Assembly (NCBI RefSeq): GCF_022581195.2
Contig: NC_061455.1
Coordinates: 9,296,120 to 9,360,119 of the forward strand
DNA length: 64,000 nt
DNA from: Helicoverpa zea
Lineage: Eukaryota; Arthropoda; Insecta; Lepidoptera; Noctuidae
Direction: 5' to 3'
A model generated the notes under the pieces. The model saw nothing but the letters and a program-made list of their open reading frames with translations. It made no database searches and had not been told where the DNA came from. The position numbers were made by a program, and so were the translations under genes. Below are positions 1-9,928 of the stretch, in pieces (within the stretch, counting starts at the first letter, position 1; each line of letters begins with the position of its first letter).

Positions 1-2
1 TA

Positions 3-1388
3 CCCGACTCGACTGACAGACAGACTATTCTTCAAAATTTCCTCTCAATAGCTCCTGAAATTAAACCGATAGACCAAAGTTCTCTTTGCCTCCTTGGATC
101 GCCTATACTGGAAGATTCATTTTCGGATTTTATTGAGAAGAAAATTCAAAATTTTAATAATGTTTCGGAAAGGCTACTCAAAATTAATATGCATGCAGCC
201 ATCACCATCATACGGTACTGCTGTTTTGGACCAAAATTTACGTATAACTTGCGTGCTTCCCATTTATGGAAGCACACCAGCCTTTTGGACAAAATCGACG
301 AAATTATACGACATACACTATCATCCATTTTAAATGTGGCCTTGGACGACAGAGCTTGGTCTCAAGCGACTCTTCCCATCCGTATGGGAGGACTTGGCGT
401 CCGTAAAATTTCCAGTGTAAGTTTACCAGCCTTTATTTCCTCGGTCCATGGCACTGAGAAATTGATCAGGAAAATATTACCCACCACACTGGCCAATTTT
501 GAGGTGCCAAGCCTGACTGAGGCTTTAAATGCTTGGAAAGTCGCATGCCCGAACACCGACTTACCCGCCAACCTGTCCTCCCAGAGACAGTGGGATGAGC
601 CGCTCTGCAGAGTAATACGGAAAAGTTTAATCGATACGTCAATTACTTCTGCAGAGCGAGCGCGCCTACTGGCTGTGGGTGAATGGGAGTCGGGTCTATG
701 GCTTCTTGCACTTCCGTCCTCAAACACAGGCACCATGTTTGATGACACCACCTTCAGACTCGTCGTTTGCCTCCGACTAGGTGCTCCATGCTGCTCTCCT
801 CATCGCTGCCACTGCGGGGAAGCTGTCAACAGCCTCGGTCACCACGGCCTGTCGTGCAGCCGGAGTGCCGGCCGCATACCACGACATGCCAACATAAACG
901 ACGTGATCCGTCGCGCTCTTGTTGCCGTCGGCGTGCCAGCCGTACTCGAACCAAATGGCTTGGCACGTGACGATGGCAAGAGACCAGACGGCATGTCGCT
1001 ATTTCCGTGGAAGGTGGGTAGGACTTTAGTGTGGGACGCGACATGCGTCGACACTCTTGCGCCATCTCACCTTCCCGGAACTGCATGTTGTGCTGGCTCC
1101 GCCGCTGCACAAGCAGAGAACCTCAAGCGGCGCAAATATAGTAACCTTATAGGCAATTACATGTTTGAGCCGTTTGGGGTTGAAACTCTGGGGCCGTGGG
1201 GTCCGAGGGCGCACCTTCTTGCCAGGGATATTTCCCAGCGCCTGGTTGACACTTCCCGGGACCCAAAGGCTGGCTTTTATTTCGCACAGAGGTTGAGCAT
1301 TGCCATCCAACGTGGCAATGCTGCCAGTCTTTTGGGTACATTACCCAGTGACAGCGATGAGGAGCAATTTTTTGATGCACTGTATTAG
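3..1388 (+). CDS. Retroelement polyprotein, C-terminal part (restriction-like endonuclease type), cut by window edge
   Basis: The frame is open from base 3 to the TAG at 1388 (461 codons), so the start lies outside the window. The first third resembles the tail of a reverse transcriptase. It is followed by a Cys/His cluster (around bases 780-870), then a KRPDG motif near base 980 and a VWDATC motif near 1035. Together these look like the RPD...D core of a PD-(D/E)xK nuclease, as found in site-specific non-LTR elements. The end reads QRGNAASLLG and then an acidic tail. A short AT-rich 3' region follows. The exact clade is not certain to me. The long intact frame suggests a fairly young copy, although the visible part cannot show whether the whole element is intact. 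Confidence 0.7.
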   Translation, partial: PDSTDRQTILQNFLSIAPEIKPIDQSSLCLLGSPILEDSFSDFIEKKIQNFNNVSERLLKINMHAAITIIRYCCFGPKFTYNLRASHLWKHTSLLDKIDEIIRHTLSSILNVALDDRAWSQATLPIRMGGLGVRKISSVSLPAFISSVHGTEKLIRKILPTTLANFEVPSLTEALNAWKVACPNTDLPANLSSQRQWDEPLCRVIRKSLIDTSITSAERARLLAVGEWESGLWLLALPSSNTGTMFDDTTFRLVVCLRLGAPCCSPHRCHCGEAVNSLGHHGLSCSRSAGRIPRHANINDVIRRALVAVGVPAVLEPNGLARDDGKRPDGMSLFPWKVGRTLVWDATCVDTLAPSHLPGTACCAGSAAAQAENLKRRKYSNLIGNYMFEPFGVETLGPWGPRAHLLARDISQRLVDTSRDPKAGFYFAQRLSIAIQRGNAASLLGTLPSDSDEEQFFDALY

Positions 1389-1469
1389 TTTTAAGTTGTA
1401 TATATATATATATAAGTTTATTTTATTTTATTTTCAATTAATGTAAATATGTATATTGTGAATAATTAA

Positions 1470-2311
1470 ACATCAGTTAAGGTTAATAATAGTAATTTCA
1501 CTGTGCAAAGCGCGTTTGTAAGAAAGAATGCTATACGAGGCGGATCTGTGGTTTTGGTTTCAAATATTTTAAAATGTAAACATCGCCCGGATTTAGATAG
1601 TCTTTCTATCGAGCGCACCATTGAGCTGTCTTGCGTGGAACTTGAGCGTTATATTATTGTTTGCGTTTGCCGGCCCCCCTTAGGTGACTTTAACAATTTC
1701 GAATCAATCATTGAAGATTTACTTAATAAATTAAAATCAAGCACCAAAGGTAAAATTATATGTGGAGATTTTAATGTTAACATTTTGGAGGATTCTCCTT
1801 TAACTATAAGACTATTAAACTTATTTAAGTCTTTTAACTTAGCAAATATATTCTTTGAACCAACCAGAATTACGACCACTACTTCTACCTGTCTGGATAA
1901 CATATTTAGTGACACCGAGGCCTCCAACAACTTAGTCATCAACCATCTTACGTCTGACCACTGTGGACAAAAAGTTAGTTTTCCCATGTTAGTTCACACT
2001 GAGCCACTTAAAATAGAATGCAGACCCTATTCAGTTAGTCGTTGTGTTAGATTTAAAAGTAATGTTACAAAAAATCTTGAACCTTCTATTCTTGCTAATG
2101 ACGATCCTAACACCATTTATACATCTCTCTTTGGTGTCATACAGAATGAGTTCAATTCTTCATTTAAGACCAAAACCTTAAATATTAAAGGTACCTCGGC
2201 CAAATTCAACCAATGGGCCACTCCAGGTATTTATATAAGTAGAGCGAGACTATATGAGTTATACGGTATGAAAACTTGTCAATTTGACGATAACTTTGTA
2301 AACTATGTTAG
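1470..2311 (+). pseudogene. APE-type endonuclease domain of the split Jockey-type element
   Basis: The frame is open from 1470, without an ATG at its start, up to the DNA transposon inserted at 2312. The protein shows the AP-endonuclease signatures of non-LTR ORF2 proteins: GGSVVLVS, a GDFNVN motif (near base 1770), a LDNIF block and a TSDHC motif (near 1955). In this family the domain nicks target DNA to prime reverse transcription. The N-terminal catalytic region is missing, so this copy cannot work alone. The frame continues biologically in the RT block that begins at 5473. Confidence 0.8.
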
Positions 2312-2816
2312 CAGCGGCGGCCCTAGCCATTGCGAGGCTACGTGCGGCAAGTCTATGCGAGGCCCTTTGTCCTACGAGAAAAGTATGTGTTGCGAGAGTA
2401 AGCTGGTGTTTTGATTTAGCAAATCATCACGTTTGAGGAGAAATGCTCAAGTTAAACAAATTAATAAAATTTAATTTTTACTACAGTTTATATTTAAAGA
2501 ATCATAAAATTAACAAATATTAAAATGATCTGATGCTTGCAACTTTTCTTAAGACTAAAATCTTTAATAGGCATGATGACAAATTTTTAAATTCCTTTGT
2601 ATGATGTAGGTATACGTCTATTTTATATGAAAAATTATTAATTTTAAAAAAATGCGAAGTTTTTTATCAAATAATTGCATTTTTCTCTGTCCACTTTGAA
2701 TCCGGCGCGAAAACGCTTGTCAGTGTCATGTCGTCACTTGTGACGTCACGACTGAAATTACAAGACGCAAGTAAACAACGCTCGTGCAATAATTAAGTTT
2801 TTTGTGTTATTAAATA

Positions 2817-3008
2817 TGAATTCGAAAGTGCATAGGTGTTGTGGGGTCCCCCAGTGTAAGAACACATCTCAAAACAACTCCTGATAAGTTATTTGTGTAC
2901 GTTCCTCACAATAAAAAAATACGAAACAAGTGGCTTAAACTTGCAAGGCGAGATTCAAAAGCAATATTGCCCAGGGTACAACTTTATTTTTGTGAAGATC
3001 ACTTTGAT
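2817..3008 (+). pseudogene. THAP-domain first exon, frameshifted
   Basis: An ATG at 2817 opens a frame with the zinc ligands of a THAP domain (CCGVPQC). It stops after about 20 codons, and the domain then continues in another frame: a LFVYVPHN block, NKWLKLARR and YFCEDHFD. The pattern C-x4-C...W...C-x2-H matches the THAP DNA-binding fold. The segment ends directly at a GTAAGT donor, as first exons of THAP genes often do. A one-base frameshift breaks it. It probably derives from the transposase gene of the surrounding element. Confidence 0.7.
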
Positions 3009-3913
3009 GTAAGTTATTACATAGTTCTCTAGATTCTAGCATAGTTTATAATGTAAATAACTATTTCGAGGTTAGGTTTCATCTCTCATTGCTGTTATAT
3101 TACGCATTTTATTCATATCATGTATTTATATGTATGTGTTTATTTGAGGAATTATTTATAACTAAAATTGTTTTTAATTAAACTAATATTCTAACATAGA
3201 AGTTTTTTTAATTAAACTAATACACTTAAATGGGAGTTTTTTTAATTAAACTAGTATACTTACATGGAAGTTTTAACATTTCTAAATTCAGCTGAACAAA
3301 AATCTTTATTTGATGCCAAAAACTCTCCCAGCATTATGATATCCATTCTAGGCAAATTAGCGCTGTTTGCCTTGATAAATCCGGGCTCCATAACTCGTGT
3401 TATAAACAATTAATTAAAAACAAAGATCGCAGTGGAAGTTCACAATAACGAAATGTGACGTTCGCGCGCTTTCGCGCGAGTTGTTTTCAGAGATGACGTC
3501 ACGAGCTCTGATTGGTGTTCAAGATATCATGGCGGGTTGCCTTATTTCGTAATTTTATTTTATAAAAATACATATTAATCACATTATTAATAAAGAAAAC
3601 AATGCGCGTTTTATATTCCAAGCTTCAAGTTTAATTTAATAAATATATTATTTTAATGATTTTTGATTACTGTCATCATGCCTATTAAAGCAGAATAATC
3701 GAATGAATGAGCAACGTCATTTTTGATCGAAAAAATAGTAAGGGCTGAAAGTCGATCTTGTGTTATCGAATTCCTTAAACATGTTTTAATAATTTTAAGC
3801 CTCGAAAAACTGCTTTTTTAATATTATTATTCGAATTCTCAAGACTATTTCGGTAGTGGGATAAATTTCAGTTAAATTATTTTCTAATATATATTTCAGC
3901 ACCGAGATAATAT

Positions 3914-4690
3914 AGGGCACGCTACCATAGTGGCGGTAAGTCCCCTCTTTGAGGAGTGGCTCGGGAGGAGTCATGGCGCCCTCACGTACCGCATGACGCA
4001 GGCCCTCACCGGACACGGTTGTTTCGGGAGGTACCTGCATCGAATCGGTCGTGAGGAGGCGCCCGGGTGTCACCATTGTGCGGACAGCTCCGAGGACACG
4101 GTGGACCACACAGTCCAGGAGTGCCCTGCGTGGGAAGGGCACCGCCAGGTCCTCGTCGAGGATTTGGGCGGCGGCGACCTCTCGCGTCCGGCCCTGGTTC
4201 AGGCCATGGTCCGGGGCGAGAGGGAATGGGATGCCGTCGCCTCCTTCTGCGAAGCGGTCATGCTCGAGAAGGAGGAGGCGCAACGCCAGAGAGTTCGCAC
4301 CTCTCATCCCGGCCGCCGCGCTGGACCAGGTAGACACCACGGGCGCCGGGTGTCGCGAGATGACTCCCGGCCACCGTAGGCGTGGGTCTGTGGGCGGTGA
4401 GTTCGGGTGGCTCATCGTCCCTCTGTCTGCTTAGATAACAGACCCGTGTCGACGGCGCGCGTTGTTCCACGCGCTCCTCAAAGAGATGTCAGCAACCCCA
4501 GCGGGGCCCAGCAGGGCCAAGGCCTGCCGGGGCTGCGGGTTGTTCAAAAGAGGTACCTCGGCCCTGGTACATAAAAGGCCTATGACGGAACACGACGGTT
4601 TTTAGTCAGTAAGAGTCTGACACTCCCTCACCGCTGCTAACCCACAGCGGGAGGGGTCATTTGATGATTTTTGACGTCGTTAAAAAAAAA
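3914..4690 (+). mobile_element. R1-clade non-LTR retrotransposon, 5'-truncated 3' end
   Basis: The insertion is flanked by the 16-bp duplication AGCACCGAGATAATAT (3898-3913 and 4691-4706) and ends in an A-run at 4682-4690. The frame from 3930 to 4379 encodes the C-terminal zinc-knuckle part of an R1-type ORF2 protein: TGHGCFGRYLHRI, then CHHC...DHTVQECPAW (C-x2-C...H-x4-C). The rest is a 3' UTR. The same 3' end recurs, more decayed, near 29.4-30.8 kb and at 46.2-46.7 kb, so this family has been repeatedly active here. It is inserted inside the DNA transposon 2312-5472 and is therefore younger than it. Confidence 0.85.
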
Positions 4691-5472
4691 AGCACCGAGA
4701 TAATATTCAGCTCTTCATATAACAGATTCGGGGCCGTCTCTAGCTCATGTAGCGCCCGGGTGCAATCATGATCAAGCGCCCCCTATGTATTGAAAGATTG
4801 GGACTGGAGTAGTTCGAACGTCGTAAATAAGAAAGTTCATACGGAAATACAATATAAACGGACTTAAATACGGTTAATAAAAGGACTTAAAAGCGGCGCT
4901 ACCTTCTAAGTTCGGGAAAAAATGGATGAAAAAAATAAAACACGTGGAAAGTAAAGCACCCGCGAGCGTAGCGAGCGCAAAAATTTTTGATCTATCGACT
5001 AAAGCACCTAAATTTGTATAACAAACAACAGTGCAAGGTGAAGTCGCGAGCGCAGCGAGCGCGAAAATTTTTGAGTTTTCGGACATAAAAGTGCTCTAAT
5101 CAAGTTAGAAGGAAAGGTACTGTCAAGTGAACAGCCGCGAGCATAGCGAGCGCGAATTTTTTAAAATTGTTTGTTTAAAGGACTCTCAAATTAAACTCGG
5201 AATTAAGGACAAATAAAGAGAATCCGTGACTGGATCGAGAGCCAGTTGTTTTTGTTACTTTGGTGTTCCAACTTTTTGTTGAATTGAGGACTCAAAAAGT
5301 AAACGCAGAATGAATTAGAAATAAAGAAAAAATGCACATTTTTTTTTCTTGGACCAGATATATATTTTTTAATTATATTTTTTTTATATTAGTGTGGGTT
5401 GTAGCGCGAGGCCCCTCCAAGCGCGAGGCCCTGTGCGATGGCACAGTTCGCACACCCCTAGGGCCGCCACTG

Positions 5473-7223
5473 TATGTTAGACAATATTCCAAAATATTTA
5501 AAAGGTCTGCAATTTTGCAAAATCAAAATTTTTAAGTGATTCTATTAAAAACTCCTCAAATAAAATTAAAACAACCTGGAGAATTATAAATAATGAAACT
5601 GGCAAGTCAGTGAACCAGAACAACAAGTTAGAGATTAAACTGGACGACAAACTTGTTAGTAATGCGGCTGATGTAGCCAAAGCTTTTAATGAGTTCTTTG
5701 CGGATATACCTGTAACCACGACTCGCTCCTTAAATTCATCTTCAACTGACGCTGAACAGCTTATGCGTGCTAGTGTGCCTCAATGTAATTCTTTGTTTAG
5801 TTTTGAGCACGTTACTCCAATGGATGTAATTCATGTTTTTAAAACTCTTAAATTAAAAAATACGGGTGATTTTTGGGACATTTCCATCAAACTATTAGGT
5901 AATATAATTGACGTCATTGCTCCTTACCTTGCTATCATATTCAACAAGTGCATTGACACTGGTGTTTTTCCTGACCTCATGAAACACAGTAAAGTCATAC
6001 CTCTATTTAAATCAGGCAATAAGTCAGACATTAGTAATTTTAGACCTATTTCTATCTTGCCTGCCTTTAGTAAAATTTTTGAAAAGTTAATACTCAAGCA
6101 GTTACTACGATATTTCAATTTAAATAGCCTCCTTCATACAGAACAATATGGCTTTACCAAAGGTCGTTCTACCACAGATGCTGGTGTTGCACTTTTAAAA
6201 CATATTTATAACGCATGGGAAAATTCTCAAAATGCTATTGGAGTCTTTTGCGACCTTTCCAAAGCTTTTGATTGCGTCCATCATGATACACTTTTACGCA
6301 AATTACGGTTTTACGGAGTCCAAAACGGAACTCTCAGCATAATAGAATCGTATTTACAACATAGATTGCAATGTGTAGATGTAAATGGTTCTAAATCATC
6401 AGGCCTTCCAGTTCAGCTAGGCGTGCCACAAGGCTCTATATTAGGTCCATTCTTATTCTTAGTATACATCAATGATCTGCCTTACCACCTCAATAATATC
6501 TGCGACTTTGTATTATTTGCAGATGATACGTCTCTCATTTTCAAAGTTGACAGAAATAGAGAGCAATTTGAAGAGGTAAACAGTGCTCTCTCATTAGTTA
6601 CGCACTGGTTTACCACAAACAATTTAGTACTTAATGCTAAAAAAAACAAAATGCATTAAGTTCACTTTGTCTAATGACATAATTTGTCTAAAAACATAGG
6701 TCCTAATGTTATCCTAAACAACGAGGTTCTTCAAACCGTTGCATCTACCGTGTTTCTGGGTATAACAGTAGATACAAAACTTCAATGGGGTTCACATATT
6801 TCTAGCCTCGCGGGAAGGCTTAGTTCTGCCACCTACGCCGTCAGGAAAGTCAGACAGTTCACAGACGTCGACACAGCTCGATTGGTGTATTTCAGTAATT
6901 TTCACAGCGTTATGTCCTACGGTATTCTGTTGTGGGGCAAAGCCGCTGATATAGAGAATATATTTATTCTACAAAAACGTGCTATACGTGCGATATACCA
7001 ATTAGGTACCAGAACTTCCCTCAGAGAGCTGTTTAAAGAAATTGGTATTCTTACTGTGGCATCACAATTCATCTTTGCCAATATACTGTATATTAGACAG
7101 AACTTACATTTATATACCAAAAAAAGTGAAGTGCATAGCATTAATACAAGAAATAAGCATAAACTGTGTGTACCCTTTCACCGGCTTCATAAAGTGCATG
7201 GTTCATTTCTGGGTCTAGGTTAG
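5473..7223 (+). pseudogene. Reverse transcriptase of the split Jockey-type element (frameshifted)
   Basis: This continues the endonuclease fragment after the transposon at 2312-5472. The main frame (to 6659) holds the RT core: NFRPISILP, GFTKGRSTTDAG, FCDLSKAFDCVHH, QLGVPQGSILGP and the catalytic FADDTSLIF (near base 6515). One frameshift lies near 5533. A second near 6655 moves the thumb region (FLGITVDTKLQWGSHI, SVMSYGILLWG) to the frame ending at 7223. The sequence reads GSFLGLG and is then cut by a TTAGG tract and a MITE. RNase H is not present, as expected for Jockey/CR1-type elements. The copy is dead. Confidence 0.85.
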
Positions 7224-7246
7224 GTTAGGTTAGGTTAGGTTAGGTT
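7216..7246 (+). repeat. Interstitial TTAGG tract (six copies)
   Basis: Six perfect copies of the insect telomere unit TTAGG interrupt the 3' coding part of the Jockey-type element, directly before a small hairpin element. Confidence 0.9.
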
Positions 7247-7251
7247 ATTAT

Positions 7252-7392
7252 AAAAAAAATAGTTACTTTTTAATAATGTTACTTAGCAAGTTTTAATAGA
7301 AAATTAAATACTTGATTCATTGCGTTTAGTAGGTTTATAAGAAGGTGTGTGAAAACTTGCCAAGTAACATCATTAAAAAGTAACTATTTTAA
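7252..7392. mobile_element. Small MITE with about 40-bp inverted arms
   Basis: The arms 7256-7295 (AAATAGTTACTTTTTAAT...) and 7350-7390 are inverted copies with a few mismatches and a spacer of about 55 bp. The target duplication is unclear. It sits next to the TTAGG tract within the 3' part of the Jockey-type element. Confidence 0.6.
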
Positions 7393-8428
7393 CTGAGGTA
7401 TGTGTATGGAACTTGGTACTTATTCAGATCTCACTTCTTTTATAGGCGAAAGATTTCCATATTATCGAACTTGGCAGCCTTTCACATTTTTGTTTTGGGT
7501 GGGATTAATATTATTCATTTTTTTTTTACAATTTTATATTTTTATTATTGACATTACTTGGTTTTACATTATTGACAGGATACATTTACTGTATTTATTA
7601 TATTTTATTTTAATCATCTATTTATATTTTTTTTCCTTTGGATTACAGTAAATAAGGACCACTACTTAGCGATAATTCATCCTGATACTGAGTTGTGTAG
7701 CAGTGAGTACGTCATGCTCCCTTAGACACACATCATATTTATTCAATGCTTGAGTTAGACAAGTTACGTAGGGTGAGTGCTAGCTAGCATGTGGTGGATT
7801 TTATAGTTAAATCATTTTTAAACATATCGTGTTCTAAATCACAAACTAATTAAAGATAAAAGTTAATCGCAAGGCACTACACATTTTTAAATATAATTTT
7901 ATTTTATTTTATGACAATATTGTGTATTGCATACTGCAATATACTCACTGTACTTTGTTGAAAGGTTCTTTTAACCTACAGACAGACATGTGTTGCTGGG
8001 GAGTTTGTTGCGCCACTTCTTCTTCCCAGCATAAACACATAGGAAGTGGTGAAGGGTGGGCGTTTTGGGGGCTGTCTTATGTAATTTTTTTCTGATGTTC
8101 GAAAAGTGCTGTTTTGCAGCCAAGTTTGAATAAATGAGTTTTGATTTTGATTTTAATATGAGTCACAATGCAATATTTCAAAAATTGCCTTAACAACATT
8201 TTAGAATGTATGATACATTTTCCTCATATATGAGGAAAACCATATTTTTTTCAGATTCAAATACCTATAAAACAAGTTTTAAGATATCAGGAAAATATAA
8301 CAAAAGTAATCAAATTTACCCTATCTTAATTGTTTATTAACTTATTGTTGGCATTCAGAGTTGAAATCAATTTATTAATTAGTTGACCCATTAAATTTGT
8401 ACTGCCTTGTATGGCTTACACCTTCTAT
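7393..8428. other. AT-rich sequence with probable retroelement 3' UTR; no gene seen
   Basis: The open frame at 7400-7651 is hydrophobic and low-complexity and has no recognisable domain. From about 7980 the sequence (CACTTCTTCTTCCCAGC..., then AATAAATGAG and TTTTGA repeats up to 8156) looks like a Jockey-type 3' UTR and tail. The stretch 8157-8428 shows nothing recognisable. Confidence 0.5.
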
Positions 8429-8441
8429 TATTATTCTTTAT

Positions 8442-9928
8442 CTCTATTTAGGGCGAGGGTTATAGGTACGGGTAAAACCAGTACCGACCCAAGCACCCCC
8501 GTGACGGTTCCGTCGGCGGCTCACCCCCTCGGCGGTCCTCACATAACACAGCACACCGAGCAAATTGCTCCACATGCCGGCACCTCCGGGCCATCTGCCT
8601 CCGTCAACGCGGATACGGTAACCCGGACTGAGGACTACTTCTCCTCCGCATGGCAGGTGCAAAAACGCAAGGGCAAGGGGAAACAAACTCCACAACCCCA
8701 ACGCCCTAACCAAAACCAACATGGCGTGAGCTCCAAGAAGAGGAAGATCAACCCACGCCAGCGCAGGCGAGCGCGCATGAACGCGAACGCCGCGCCCGAC
8801 ACACCAGCTCTACCCGCTGCCCCAACCTCCGGCCAGCCATGCTTCTGTGCCGGTGGGCGTACACAGGCCCAGGCAGGCGAAAGCCGACCTGGACCGAGTG
8901 GTCGTCCGCCGGGCGCGGGGGCCAGCAGGCCGGTGAAGGAAGGGGACGAAACAATAAGCCCTGCAGGTGAGGTACAGACAGCTGCCAAACGCGCTCTGAA
9001 CGAGACACTTTCGCCCCGTGGGAAGCGCAAACGACAGTGCCTGGACCCGTCCAAGCGGGCCACTCCTCGGGTAAGCTACGCTCAAGCAACCAAGGAGTCC
9101 CTGTGCATCGCAGTTACATGCGGCCACACCGGGATCCTAACAAAGGACGTAGCGGACACGATACTGACGGGGATACAGAAGACCATCCTAAAGGAGGCAT
9201 GGTCCCCGAACAACAAACAACCGGGGCCAGCTTTTAATGGTAAGCCGGTTTACACAGAAGGCGTCCTGAAGCTGTGGTGCTCCAACGACCACACTTTGAC
9301 ATGGCTTCAAAAAACCATCGCCGACTTGGCCCTTTCAACCGGCCACCAGCTGATCATCAAGAGCCAGTCGGAAATTACACGAAGGATCAGGTGTGGCATC
9401 CTGATCCCTAATGAACAGGGGGCCATCACCGACTCGCGAGACATCGGGCGGATTCTGGCATACCAGAACCCGCAGATCGCGGTCGACAGGTGGGTGCTCC
9501 AAAGACAGGAGAAGCAGCAAGGCGCCAGCTTTGTGGTGGTGGGAATCCCGGAGGAACAAATCGCGACCCTGATGAAGTCCGGGCGCCGCCTCGCCTTCGG
9601 GCTGGGTGCGGTGTACGTGAAATTCCAGGGTCACAACGGCAAGTTTGCCGATACTCCGCCGGGATGGGACCCCGCCACTTTCACCATCCAGAAACAGCCT
9701 GGCACAAGTACCACGACCAGCGAGGGCGCTGGCCCCACCGAGGGCCCTGCGGTGCCCGTACCCGCAACCGTCCCCTCACAGGACGACGACCCGGAAGAAG
9801 CCCTTCTGACGGGTTCAGACCTGGAGGGGGACGAAGTCGAGTCCGGGGACCTGCTGGCCGGGCTACAGCTTGGAGGAGACGAGGAGGGCGCAATCTGCGA
9901 TGGCGTCCCCTTCTTCGTCGACAATTAA
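8442..9928 (+). CDS. ORF1 (gag-like) of LOA-like retrotransposon, N-terminus probably missing
   Basis: The frame is open across the whole segment and ends at TAA 9926-9928. The ATG at 8411 lies in flanking DNA left of the target duplication, so it is not the native start. The N-terminal third is basic and low-complexity with nuclear-localisation-like runs (KKRKINPRQRRR). From about base 9080 (YAQATKESLCIAV) a folded domain follows, resembling the conserved ORF1 region seen in insect retroelements (DUF4780-like, by memory). The C-terminus is acidic. No CCHC knuckle is seen. ORF1 proteins of this group bind element RNA and form the RNP. It overlaps ORF2 by 29 nt. Confidence 0.75.

Larger units (their letters stand above)
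2312..5472. mobile_element. DNA transposon with 8-bp target duplication (hAT-like ends, THAP exon inside)
   Basis: The ends are CAGCGGCGGCCCTAG at 2312 and its near-perfect inverted form CTAGGGCCGCCACTG ending at 5472. The 8-bp sequence TATGTTAG flanks both sides (2304-2311 and 5473-5480), so the pre-insertion reading frame of the Jockey element can be read. The CAG-GGCGG ends look hAT-like. However, the element carries a broken THAP exon (2817-3008), a domain typical of P-superfamily transposases, and P elements also make 8-bp duplications. No complete transposase is visible. A 5'-truncated R1-type insertion sits at 3914-4690. Between 4966 and 5160 there are three repeats of a GCGAGCG-AGCGAGCGC motif followed by an A/T run. 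Confidence 0.8.
1470..8156 (+). mobile_element. Jockey/CR1-type non-LTR retrotransposon, 5'-truncated, split by other insertions
   Basis: This is one element in pieces. The endonuclease part is at 1470-2311 and the reverse transcriptase part at 5473-7223. A probable 3' UTR at about 7900-8156 ends in an AATAAA-like signal and a repeated TTTTGA tail. It is interrupted by a DNA transposon at 2312-5472 and a small hairpin MITE near 7252-7392. Reading frame and protein sense continue across the first gap. The 5' end including ORF1 is missing and no target duplication was found, so the outer limits are approximate. Confidence 0.7.

Noticed and set aside
8411..8441. ATG at 8411 as the native ORF1 start
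   Set aside because: It lies outside the element, left of or within the target duplication.
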